Shown piece after piece: positions 25,672-32,799 of a stretch of 32,799 bases of DNA. Position 1 is the stretch's first letter. Every line of letters starts with the position of its first letter. This DNA comes from Ancalomicrobiaceae bacterium (GTDB lineage Bacteria; Pseudomonadota; Alphaproteobacteria; Rhizobiales; Ancalomicrobiaceae), in contig JARLIU010000069.1 of the NCBI GenBank assembly GCA_031291595.1, positions 1-32,799 on the forward strand, given 5' to 3'. The notes beneath the pieces were generated by a model. That model made no database searches. It was given only the letters and a program-made list of their open reading frames with translations, and was not told where the DNA came from. The position numbers and the translations under genes were made by a program.

Positions 25672-26901
25672 GTGACCCGCCATGAGATGATCTGGAGCGC
25701 CAATCTCGCCACCCGCGCCGAACGCATGCGCGCTTCGGAGATCCGCGAACTGCTGAAGCTCCTAGATCAGCCCGACATCATCTCGTTCGCCGGCGGCATT
25801 CCCGAACCCAGTCTGTTCCCATTCGACGTAGCCCGGCGAGTGACTGCCGGCATCCTGGCCGATCCGAATCTGGGTCCGCAGGCGCTGCAATATTCGGTAA
25901 GCGAGGGGTACCTGCCGCTCAGGCAATGGATCGCGGCGCACATGGGCCGCCTGGGCGTCGCCTGTACGCCCGACAACATTCTGATCACCAACGGCTCGCA
26001 GCAGGGGCTCGATTTCCTCGGCAAGCTACTGCTGTCGCCCGGCGACACCATGCTCGTCGAGGCGCCGACCTATTTGGGGGCGTTGCAGGCGTTCAACGCC
26101 TATGAGCCGCGCTACGACCGGCTGATGCCGGAGGGCGGCAACCGCACGCCGGCATCCTATGCCAGCGCCGCGCTGGCGGCCGGTGGTCGGGTGAAGGCCG
26201 CCTATGTGGTGCCTGATTTCGCCAATCCGACCGGCGAGACCATGAGCCTGGCCGGGCGCGAAAGCCTGCTCGACCTCGCCGAAGACCTCGGCATCGCCGT
26301 CATCGAGGATACGGCCTACGAGGCGCTGCGCTACGAGGGGGAGAGCCTTCCGCCGCTCCTCGCTCTCGACGTCGCCCGCTGCGGCGATATCGATCGCACC
26401 CGCACGGTCTACTGCGGCACGTTCTCCAAGACCGTGGCGCCGGCCTATCGCGTCGGCTGGGTCTGCGCAGCCAAGGAGATCGTCGCCAAACTGGTGCTGG
26501 CCAAACAGGCGGCCGACCTGCATTCCTCGACCATCAACCAGATGGTGATGCACGGCATCGCCGTTGCCGCCTATGACGCGCAGGTGACGGCCGCCCGCGC
26601 CCTCTATCGCGGCCGCCGCGACGCGCTTCTGGCCGCGCTCGAGCGCGAGATGCCGGAGGGCGTCTCCTGGACGAAGCCGGAGGGCGGGCTGTTCGTCTGG
26701 GCGACACTGCCGGAACGCTTCGACGGCGCGGCACTCCTCGCCCGCTCGATCGCCGAGGAGCGCGTCGCCTTCGTGCCGGGCTCGGCCTTCTTCGCCACCG
26801 ATGCCCACCTGAATACGCTTCGGCTCAATTTTTCGTCACCGAACGAAGAGAAGATCGCCGAGGGCATCAAGCGGCTCGGCCGGCTGATCCGGCGGATGTG
26901 A
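25672..26901 (+). CDS. PLP-dependent aminotransferase, class I/II (LysN/2-aminoadipate type)
   Basis: This fold-type I aminotransferase of 409 residues has ISFAGGIPEPSLFP near the start, the cofactor-region text PDFANPTG (181-188), IEDTAYEALRY and the Schiff-base lysine K253 in GTFSKTVAPAYRVGWV. These features match the subgroup of 2-aminoadipate, LysN and MocR-related aminotransferases, which act on 2-oxo acids such as oxoadipate or branched and aromatic ones; the substrate cannot be told. The start is a GTG at 25672 with GGAGGA 7 nt upstream; the frame is open 37 codons further but that text is not enzyme-like. A cupin gene follows after 25 nt, probably cotranscribed. Confidence 0.88.
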   Translation: MTRHEMIWSANLATRAERMRASEIRELLKLLDQPDIISFAGGIPEPSLFPFDVARRVTAGILADPNLGPQALQYSVSEGYLPLRQWIAAHMGRLGVACTPDNILITNGSQQGLDFLGKLLLSPGDTMLVEAPTYLGALQAFNAYEPRYDRLMPEGGNRTPASYASAALAAGGRVKAAYVVPDFANPTGETMSLAGRESLLDLAEDLGIAVIEDTAYEALRYEGESLPPLLALDVARCGDIDRTRTVYCGTFSKTVAPAYRVGWVCAAKEIVAKLVLAKQAADLHSSTINQMVMHGIAVAAYDAQVTAARALYRGRRDALLAALEREMPEGVSWTKPEGGLFVWATLPERFDGAALLARSIAEERVAFVPGSAFFATDAHLNTLRLNFSSPNEEKIAEGIKRLGRLIRRM

Positions 26902-26926
26902 CGCCCGAGCCCAGATGGAGGCCAGC

Positions 26927-27412
26927 ATGAGCGAAGGCGCGGAAGTCTATCCCCTGGCGGTCGAGGCGGCGTCCGCGCCGCCGCGAGTGAGGCCGTCGAA
27001 CTATCCCGAGCCGTTTTTCTCCCGCATGGAGCGCCGGAAAAAGCAGCCGCTCGGCGATCTGTTCGGGCTGAAGGCATTCGGCGTCAACTTGACGACGCTT
27101 CAACCCGGCGCCGAATCGGCGCTGCTGCACCGCCACAGCCGGCAGGACGAATTCGTCTACATCCTGGTGGGCAACCCGACGCTCGTCACCGATCGCGGCG
27201 AGGTCGAGCTGCAGCCTGGGATGTGCGCCGGCTTTGCCGCCAACGGCGTCGCCCACCAACTGGTCAATCGCACCGAAGCGGATGTCGTCTATCTCGAGAT
27301 GGGCGATCGCGTGGCCGGCGATGAGGGCTCCTACCCGGCCGACGATCTGCAGGCCCGGCTCGGAGCCGACGGCAAATGGATCTTCATCCATAAGGACGGC
27401 ACGCCGTACTGA
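26927..27412 (+). CDS. Cupin domain protein
   Basis: The 161-residue single-domain cupin has motif 1 LLHRHSRQDEFVYILVGNP with the metal-binding His and Glu, and motif 2 GMCAGFAANGVAHQLVN. It has no signal peptide. The ATG at 26927 has GGAGG 5-6 nt upstream; an ATG at 26915 contains this ribosome site and is less likely. It is 25 nt after the aminotransferase, suggesting a shared pathway, for example amino acid or sugar-nucleotide metabolism; the reaction is unknown. It converges on recR. Confidence 0.85.
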   Translation: MSEGAEVYPLAVEAASAPPRVRPSNYPEPFFSRMERRKKQPLGDLFGLKAFGVNLTTLQPGAESALLHRHSRQDEFVYILVGNPTLVTDRGEVELQPGMCAGFAANGVAHQLVNRTEADVVYLEMGDRVAGDEGSYPADDLQARLGADGKWIFIHKDGTPY

Positions 27413-27459
27413 GCAGCCGGGCGTCCGGTTGGTGCGGGCGAGGTTGGAGCAGGCAGCCG

Positions 27460-28080
27460 TCAGAACGCGGTGCGCGCCCGCATCGCCGCCGACAGCGTGC
27501 CATCGTCGAGATAGTCGAGCTCGCCGCCGACCGGCACGCCGTGGGCGAGGCGGGTGACCTTGAGCGTGATGCCGTCCTCGGCCAGATGCGCCAGCTGGTC
27601 GGTGACGTAGTGCGCCGTCGTCTGGCCTTCCACCGTGGCATTCACCGCCAGGATCACTTCGTGGATGCTCCCGGAGCGGCAGCGCTCGATCAGCTGGGCG
27701 ATGGTCAGGTCCGAGGGTCCGATGCCGTCGAGCGGCGACAACACGCCGCCGAGCACATGGTATTTCGCCGAAATCGCGTTCGCCCGTTCGAGCGCCCACA
27801 GGTCCGAGACGTCCTCGACCACCACGATCACCGAAGCGTCGCGGCGCTCGTCGCTGCAGACGGTACACGGATCGATGGTATCGACGTTGCCGCACACCGA
27901 GCAGATCCCGACCTTGTCGACCGCCTCCTGGCAGGCGACGGTCAACGGCACCAGCAGCGATTCCTTCTTCTTGATCAGGTGCAACGCGGCGCGGCGGGCC
28001 GATCGCGGTCCAAGCCCCGGCAATTTTGCGAGGAGCTGGATCAGCCGTTCGATTTCCGGTCCGGTAACGCGCTTCGCCAT
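27460..28080 (-). CDS. recR: Recombination mediator RecR
   Basis: RecR works with RecO and RecF to load RecA at gapped DNA. The 206-residue protein has an N-terminal helix-hairpin-helix ([19 protein letters not shown]), the zinc finger C60-x2-C63-x8-C72-x2-C75, a Toprim domain (about 83-175; [14 protein letters not shown]) and the C-terminal [22 protein letters not shown]. All are standard and the length is typical. The ribosome site before ATG 28080 is weak. The usual upstream partners dnaX and ybaB are not adjacent; it stands alone, divergent from lepA. Confidence 0.96.
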   Translation of the reverse strand: MAKRVTGPEIERLIQLLAKLPGLGPRSARRAALHLIKKKESLLVPLTVACQEAVDKVGICSVCGNVDTIDPCTVCSDERRDASVIVVVEDVSDLWALERANAISAKYHVLGGVLSPLDGIGPSDLTIAQLIERCRSGSIHEVILAVNATVEGQTTAHYVTDQLAHLAEDGITLKVTRLAHGVPVGGELDYLDDGTLSAAMRARTAF

Positions 28081-28472
28081 GGGTTCGGCATCCGTGCCAC
28101 CGGGAGCTGTCGCGCCGCCGGCCTGATTCGACGGTGGAAGTCATAGCATCTCGTCGATCAGGGAACGACAGCGGCCTTGTCCGCTCCGGCCAGGCAGCGG
28201 CGCGACGCCCGCCGCCCAATGCTGCGAACGGCGGAGACCACGTCCCGCCACCCGGTTTTGCTGGCATTTGAACGAACTTATGTATAAGCGGAAGTCCCTG
28301 ACCGACGGGTTCGGCCCGGCATCGGCATTCTCATGCTGCGCCGGCGACCGGATCGGTCCGTCATGCGATACTGCCGGCAGCCGCCGATCGATTCCCTCAG
28401 TCCGTGCCGGGGGAGCCGGCCGGATAGCTCGGCGCCGCCGCAAGCCTTGGCCCAGGACCGTAAACGCACCCG
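28081..28472. other. recR-lepA divergent spacer
   Basis: About 390 bp with no supported gene. The only AT-rich patch (28255-28290) holds CTTAT-GT-ATAAG, possibly a -10 region for lepA. No clear hairpin or known regulator site was seen. Confidence 0.4.
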
Positions 28473-30275
28473 ATGACGACGCCGCTTTCCCATATCCGCA
28501 ACTTTTCCATCGTCGCCCATATCGACCACGGCAAGTCGACCCTTGCCGATCGGCTGATTCAGTATTGCGGCGGCCTGGAAAGCCGCGAAATGGTCGAGCA
28601 GGTGCTCGACAACATGGAGATCGAGCGCGAGCGCGGTATTACCATCAAGGCGCAGACTGTCAGGCTGAACTATCTGGCCAATGACGGCGAGACCTATGTC
28701 CTCAACCTGATGGACACGCCCGGCCACGTCGACTTCGCCTACGAGGTGTCGCGCAGTCTGGCGGCCTGCGAGGGCTCGCTGCTCGTCGTCGATGCCAGCC
28801 AAGGCGTCGAAGCTCAGACGCTCGCCAATGTCTACAAGGCGATCGATGCAGGCCACGAGATCGTGCCGATCCTCAACAAGATCGATCTGCCGGCCGCCGA
28901 CACCGATCGCGTCAGGGAGCAGATCGAGGAGGTGATCGGCATCGACGCCTCCAACGCCGTGCCGATCTCGGCCAAGACCGGGCTCGGCATTCCGGACGTG
29001 CTGGAGGCGATCGTCACGCGCCTTCCCGCCCCGAAGGGCGACGAGTCCAAGTGCTTGAAGGCCATGCTGGTCGACAGCTGGTACGACATGTACCTCGGCG
29101 TCGTCGTGCTGGTGCGCGTCGTCGACGGCTACCTGAAGCAGGGCCAGAAGGTCCGCATGATGGGCACCGGCGCCACCTACGACGTGGAGAAGGTTGGTGT
29201 CTTCACCCCGAAGCTGAAGGACGTCGGCATCCTCGGTCCCGGCGAGATCGGCGCCATCACCGCCTCGATCAAGGAGGTAGCCGACACCAAGGTCGGCGAC
29301 ACCATCACCGACGACAGGAAGCCGACGGACGAGATGCTGCCGGGCTTCAAGCCGTCGCAGCCGGTGGTGTTCTGCGGCCTGTTCCCGGTCGACGCCGCCG
29401 ACTTCGAGGATCTCAGGACGGCGGTCGGCAAGTTGCGGCTGAACGATGCCTCGTTCACCTACGAGATGGAGACCTCGGCGGCCCTGGGGTTTGGTTTCCG
29501 CTGCGGCTTCCTCGGGCTCCTCCACCTCGAAATCATCCAGGAGCGGCTGGAGCGCGAATTCAACCTCGACCTGATCGCCACCTCGCCCTCGGTCGTCTAT
29601 CAGATGCACCTGACCGACGGCACGGATCTGGAAATGCACAATCCGGTCGACATGCCGGAAGTGACCAAGATCGAAGAGATCAAGGAGCCGTGGATCCGCG
29701 CGACGATCATGACGCCGGACGAGTATCTCGGTTCGGTGTTGAAGCTGTGCCAGGACAAGCGTGGCATCCAGGCCGATCTGTCGTATGCCGGCTCGCGCGC
29801 CATGGTGATCTACGACTTGCCGCTGAACGAAGTCGTGTTCGATTTCTATGACCGGTTGAAGTCGGTATCGAAGGGCTATGCCTCCTTCGACTACGAATTG
29901 ACCGACTACCGCCCCGCCGATCTGGTCAAGATGCAGATCCTGGTCAATTCCGAAGCGGTCGACGCCTTGTCGATGCTGGTGCATCGCACCCGTGCCGAGG
30001 CCCGCGGCCGCGCCATCTGCGAGAAACTGGCCGAGGTCATCCCGCCGCACATGTTCGTGATCCCGGTGCAGGCGGCGATCGGCGGCAAGATCATCGCCCG
30101 CGAAACCATCCGGGCGCTGCGGAAAGACGTCACCGCCAAGTGCTACGGCGGCGACGCCACCCGCAAGCGCAAGCTCCTCGACAAGCAAAAGGAGGGCAAG
30201 AAGCGCATGCGGCAGTTTGGCAAGGTGGAGATCCCGCAGGAAGCCTTCATCCAGGTGCTGAAGGTGGAGAGCTGA
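28473..30275 (+). CDS. lepA: Elongation factor 4 (LepA), translational GTPase
   Basis: LepA is a ribosome-binding GTPase that affects translation initiation and back-translocation. The 600-residue protein has the complete GTPase set: AHIDHGKS (15-22), the switch I region [17 protein letters not shown] (81-85) and NKID (135-138). It ends with the LepA C-terminal domain ([25 protein letters not shown] and [17 protein letters not shown]). Length and order are standard. The ATG at 28473 has only a distant AGGA. It converges on the next gene with 10 bp between stops. Confidence 0.97.
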   Translation: MTTPLSHIRNFSIVAHIDHGKSTLADRLIQYCGGLESREMVEQVLDNMEIERERGITIKAQTVRLNYLANDGETYVLNLMDTPGHVDFAYEVSRSLAACEGSLLVVDASQGVEAQTLANVYKAIDAGHEIVPILNKIDLPAADTDRVREQIEEVIGIDASNAVPISAKTGLGIPDVLEAIVTRLPAPKGDESKCLKAMLVDSWYDMYLGVVVLVRVVDGYLKQGQKVRMMGTGATYDVEKVGVFTPKLKDVGILGPGEIGAITASIKEVADTKVGDTITDDRKPTDEMLPGFKPSQPVVFCGLFPVDAADFEDLRTAVGKLRLNDASFTYEMETSAALGFGFRCGFLGLLHLEIIQERLEREFNLDLIATSPSVVYQMHLTDGTDLEMHNPVDMPEVTKIEEIKEPWIRATIMTPDEYLGSVLKLCQDKRGIQADLSYAGSRAMVIYDLPLNEVVFDFYDRLKSVSKGYASFDYELTDYRPADLVKMQILVNSEAVDALSMLVHRTRAEARGRAICEKLAEVIPPHMFVIPVQAAIGGKIIARETIRALRKDVTAKCYGGDATRKRKLLDKQKEGKKRMRQFGKVEIPQEAFIQVLKVES

Positions 30276-30285
30276 CGGTCGGCTC

Positions 30286-31239
30286 TCACGCCGCCTGCCG
30301 GGCGGGCAGGGCAAACGACCGCGCCGTTGCCACCGCCCCGACCTCGAATGGCGTGGCGTCGCCCCAGAAGCGCTTGGCGAACTTTTGGTGATCGACCCGG
30401 TACGGCCGGTCCCAGACGAAGCGCATCTCGACGAAGCCCTTCAGCATCGGCATCGCCAATCCAAGCGCCGGCAGCGCCCAGAGCGGAATGGCGGTGATGC
30501 GCGGCTTCGCTCCGAGTTCCGCCGCGCCAAGGCGAAGGATGTTTCGCGCGGTCGTGGTCGGCGCCGACGGCACATGCCAGGCCTGACCGAAGGCATCGTC
30601 CGGCGCGTCGAGCAGCGTGACGACGGCGCGGCCGATATCCGGTACATAGGCGAAATCGTGCAGCTGGTCGGGCGGGACGATCAGCGTCGCCGCCTTGCCC
30701 TTGGCCAGGGCGCCGAGCCCCATGTCGCCGAACATCGACAGGGCGCCGACCGCCGGCCCGTAGAAATCGGGCGCCCGGAGCGCTGCGAATTTCACCCGGC
30801 CCGCCGTTGCCGCCGCCATCCACTGGCGGGTGACGGCCGCGCGGGTCGCCGGCTTGGCGCCGTAGTCGGTCAGCGGCATATCCTCGGTCAGCGGCCGGTC
30901 CTGCGGTCCGTACATGTAGAGATTGTCGACGAACACGACGCGGGCGCCGGTCTTCTCGGCCGCAGCAAGAATGTTGGCGATGGCCTTCGGCCAGGCGTCC
31001 TTCCAGACGCGGCCGTCATAGGCAAAGCCGACGGCCAGCACGATCTGGCTCGCCCCGTCCGCAGCCGCCATCACCGCTTGCGTATCGAGGATGTCCGCCG
31101 CGCGGAAGCGGGCTGCCGCCGGCAGATGCGCGGGCGCCCGGCGTTGCGCCACGATCACTTCGCGTCCGCCGGTCGCCGCGAGCTGCGTCACCGCCTCGCC
31201 GCAGGCGCCATATCCGAACACGGCAATCGTCTCGCTCAT
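30286..31239 (-). CDS. NAD(P)-dependent epimerase/reductase-like protein
   Basis: The 317-residue Rossmann protein of the extended SDR type has FGYGACGEAV (8-17) as nucleotide motif and later DNLYMYGPQ, the place of the family's catalytic Y, then LRAPDFYGP and DFAYVPDIGRAV. The standard YxxxK is not clear, so it may be an atypical reductase or NmrA-like protein. The ATG at 31239 has GGAGG 5-6 nt upstream. A LysR gene is divergent 150 bp away, which usually means that regulator controls this gene. Confidence 0.8.
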   Translation of the reverse strand: MSETIAVFGYGACGEAVTQLAATGGREVIVAQRRAPAHLPAAARFRAADILDTQAVMAAADGASQIVLAVGFAYDGRVWKDAWPKAIANILAAAEKTGARVVFVDNLYMYGPQDRPLTEDMPLTDYGAKPATRAAVTRQWMAAATAGRVKFAALRAPDFYGPAVGALSMFGDMGLGALAKGKAATLIVPPDQLHDFAYVPDIGRAVVTLLDAPDDAFGQAWHVPSAPTTTARNILRLGAAELGAKPRITAIPLWALPALGLAMPMLKGFVEMRFVWDRPYRVDHQKFAKRFWGDATPFEVGAVATARSFALPARQAA

Positions 31240-31389
31240 CGAACCCTCCATCCGGCCGAGGCAGGTATAGCCCCACAGGCGGGATATCAAAAATGCATTG
31301 TTTGTATTCGGATCATGCGCAATATTGATAGTTGCATGAGTCCCGGCAGGATCCGGCCACCGCCGCGGAGTGCAGACGGGGAGCTTCGA

Positions 31390-32331
31390 ATGATCCGCGA
31401 CGTCAACCTGTCCGGCCTCGACCTGAACCTGCTGCCGCAGTTGGGGGCGCTGCTACGCCGCTGCAATGTGACGCGGGCAGCCGAGGAGGTCGGGCTGAGC
31501 CAGCCGGCAATGAGCCGGGCGCTCGCCCGGCTGCGCGCCGAATTCGATGATGCCCTGTTGGCGCGCGGCCGCGACGGGCTGGTCCTGACGCCGCGTGCGG
31601 CGGAATTGCTGCCCCGCGTCGAGGCGGCGCTCGCCGATTTGAAGGCCCTCTTCCGCGAGCCGCAGTTCGATGCGGCCACGGCCGAACGCACCATCCGCAT
31701 TGCCGCCGCCGACACGCAGACGGTGCTGCTGGTGCCGGCGCTGATGGCGCGATTGGCCGAGGCGGCGCCCGGCGTGTCGCTCAGGGTCGAGTCCTACGGC
31801 CCGGACCTGTTGCAACGCATGGACAAGGGCGTGGTCGATCTCGCCTTCGCCTTGGCCACCACGCCATTGCCGCCCGGCACCGTGTCGGAGTCGATCGCCG
31901 AGGATCGTCTGGCGCTCGTCATGCGCCGCAACCATCCGGCGGCGGATCGCGACTGGACGCTTGCCGACTACGCCCGCTACGATCACGTTGGCGTTGCGAT
32001 TATCGGCGACGGTTCCTCCGAACTCGATGCCATCCTCGCCGCATCCGGGCTGCGGCGGCGCATCGCGCTGGTCACCCCGCATTTCACCGCCGCGGTCGCC
32101 GCGGTCGCCGCGACCGATCTCGTCACCACCATTTCGGCGACCTTCGCCGAGCGTCTGGCCGAGCCGTTCGGCCTCGTGTTGAAGTCGCCGCCGTTGCCGG
32201 ACGCCCGCCTGCCGATGACGCTGGTGTGGTCGCACCTGCGCGACCGCGATCCCGTGCTCAAATGGTTCCGCGGCCTTGTCGGCCGGGTGGCGGCCGGCGT
32301 CTACCCCGGCCCAACGTCATCCGGCCGATAG
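31390..32331 (+). CDS. LysR-family transcriptional regulator
   Basis: The 313-residue regulator has an N-terminal winged HTH (about 10-68; VTRAAEEVGLSQPAMSRALARLR) and a substrate-binding domain (about 95-300; RTIRIAAADTQTVLLVPALM) that resembles the NodD/NahR-like branch. GGGGAG lies about 8 nt before ATG 31390. The divergent spacer 31240-31389 is AT-rich and contains ATCA-N10-TGAT (31312-31329), which could be its binding site. The natural target is the epimerase-like gene on the other strand. Confidence 0.92.
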   Translation: MIRDVNLSGLDLNLLPQLGALLRRCNVTRAAEEVGLSQPAMSRALARLRAEFDDALLARGRDGLVLTPRAAELLPRVEAALADLKALFREPQFDAATAERTIRIAAADTQTVLLVPALMARLAEAAPGVSLRVESYGPDLLQRMDKGVVDLAFALATTPLPPGTVSESIAEDRLALVMRRNHPAADRDWTLADYARYDHVGVAIIGDGSSELDAILAASGLRRRIALVTPHFTAAVAAVAATDLVTTISATFAERLAEPFGLVLKSPPLPDARLPMTLVWSHLRDRDPVLKWFRGLVGRVAAGVYPGPTSSGR

Positions 32332-32369
32332 CGTTTTCCAGCAAAGTGCCAGTCACACGGAAAAGCCCC

Positions 32370-32799
32370 ATGTCACTTCGCGCCGAGCCTTTCATGACCG
32401 ACAGTCGTCACGCCTTTCCCGGCCTCGTCTGGGCTTTCCATTTTGTCCCCGATGGCCAGACCGTCATCGCGCTCGAGGGCGAAGCGAGTCTGCCGGAGAA
32501 CCTGCCCACCGACGGCTTCGTCTGGCTGCACCTGGCGGTTCCCGACGGGCGCATTGAGGCCCAGGCCGCGCGGCTGCCGACCCTCGGTCCGGCGATCGCG
32601 CAAGTGCTCGTCGGCCGCGACCGCCATCTGATGTTGTCGATGATCGACGGGGTGCTGGCCGGCATCATGCCGGCCTTCCTCAACGACCTGACCGACGAGA
32701 TCCGCGAGGTCGGGCATTTCCATTTTGCCTTGACCGAGCGCCTGTTGGTCACCGCACGCCGGCTGCCGCTGCAGACCATGAGCGCCATGCGCTCCGAAC
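32370..32799 (+). CDS. CorA/ZntB-type metal transporter, N-terminal part
   Basis: An open frame from ATG 32370 runs off the window edge (143 codons). The cytoplasmic-domain text matches the CorA superfamily's ZntB-like branch: FVWLHLAVPDGRIEAQAARLP, LMLSMIDGVLAGIMP, and HFHFALTERLLVTARRLPLQTMSAMR. The membrane helices and GxN motif lie outside the window, so the ion (zinc or magnesium) cannot be told. A weak GGAA precedes the start; ATG 32394 is an alternative. A short spacer of 38 bp follows the LysR stop. Confidence 0.82.
   Translation, partial: MSLRAEPFMTDSRHAFPGLVWAFHFVPDGQTVIALEGEASLPENLPTDGFVWLHLAVPDGRIEAQAARLPTLGPAIAQVLVGRDRHLMLSMIDGVLAGIMPAFLNDLTDEIREVGHFHFALTERLLVTARRLPLQTMSAMRSE

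Noticed and set aside
30293-30311. Terminator between lepA and the convergent epimerase-like gene
   Set aside because: Only a 6-bp stem, inside the coding end of the neighbour, with no T-run.
28278-30314. A 678-codon minus-strand frame antisense to lepA
   Set aside because: It is the shadow of a highly conserved GTPase gene and has no family features.

Overview
The window is GC-rich chromosomal DNA, very probably from a nitrogen-fixing alphaproteobacterium of the order Hyphomicrobiales (Rhizobiales). The pointers are an oxygen-sensitive-type NifA with the exact alphaproteobacterial cysteine spacing, a complete fixABCX set, an Irr-type Fur regulator next to fabA-fabB-fabI (an order known from rhizobia), a phasin, a DUF1127 protein, a sequence matching the rhizobial IolR site, and several families of short palindromic repeats. 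The genus cannot be fixed from the sequence alone.

Layout. (1) 1-8654, nitrogen fixation. On the minus strand lie nifA, nifB, fdxN and a cut-off 4Fe4S leucine-rich-repeat-variant protein; diverging from nifA on the plus strand is fixA-fixB-fixC-fixX. nifB and fixA each have a textbook sigma-54 promoter with NifA upstream activator sites at a suitable distance, so NifA should drive both FeMo-co synthesis (NifB, FdxN) and the electron-bifurcating FixABCX complex. (2) 9206-15175, mixed genes: a phasin with a KFExP repeat, a large membrane protein of GT-C type, a GtrA-family protein and a membrane-anchored Ser/Thr kinase. (3) 15324-17721, inositol catabolism: a divergent iolE-like/iolG pair with an IolR-type site between them. 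(4) 17933-20307: a DUF1127 small protein, an aldo/keto reductase and an XRE-cupin regulator.

(5) 20322-24895, iron regulation and fatty acid synthesis: irr diverges from fabA-fabB-fabI, the set for anaerobic-type unsaturated fatty acid synthesis. The fabB frame carries an in-frame TAG at codon 174 inside an otherwise full-length gene, surrounded by a tight cluster of departures from the family consensus. Three copies of a structured palindromic repeat with changing but still complementary stems lie in the fab spacers. (6) 24897-25318, a five-unit 84-bp tandem array directly after fabI. (7) 25672-32799: an aminotransferase plus cupin pair, recR, lepA, an NAD-binding reductase with a divergent LysR regulator, and the start of a CorA/ZntB-type transporter.

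No rRNA, tRNA, CRISPR array, transposase or phage gene was seen. The observations most worth checking are the interrupted fabB, the repeat family with covarying cores, and the 84-bp array.
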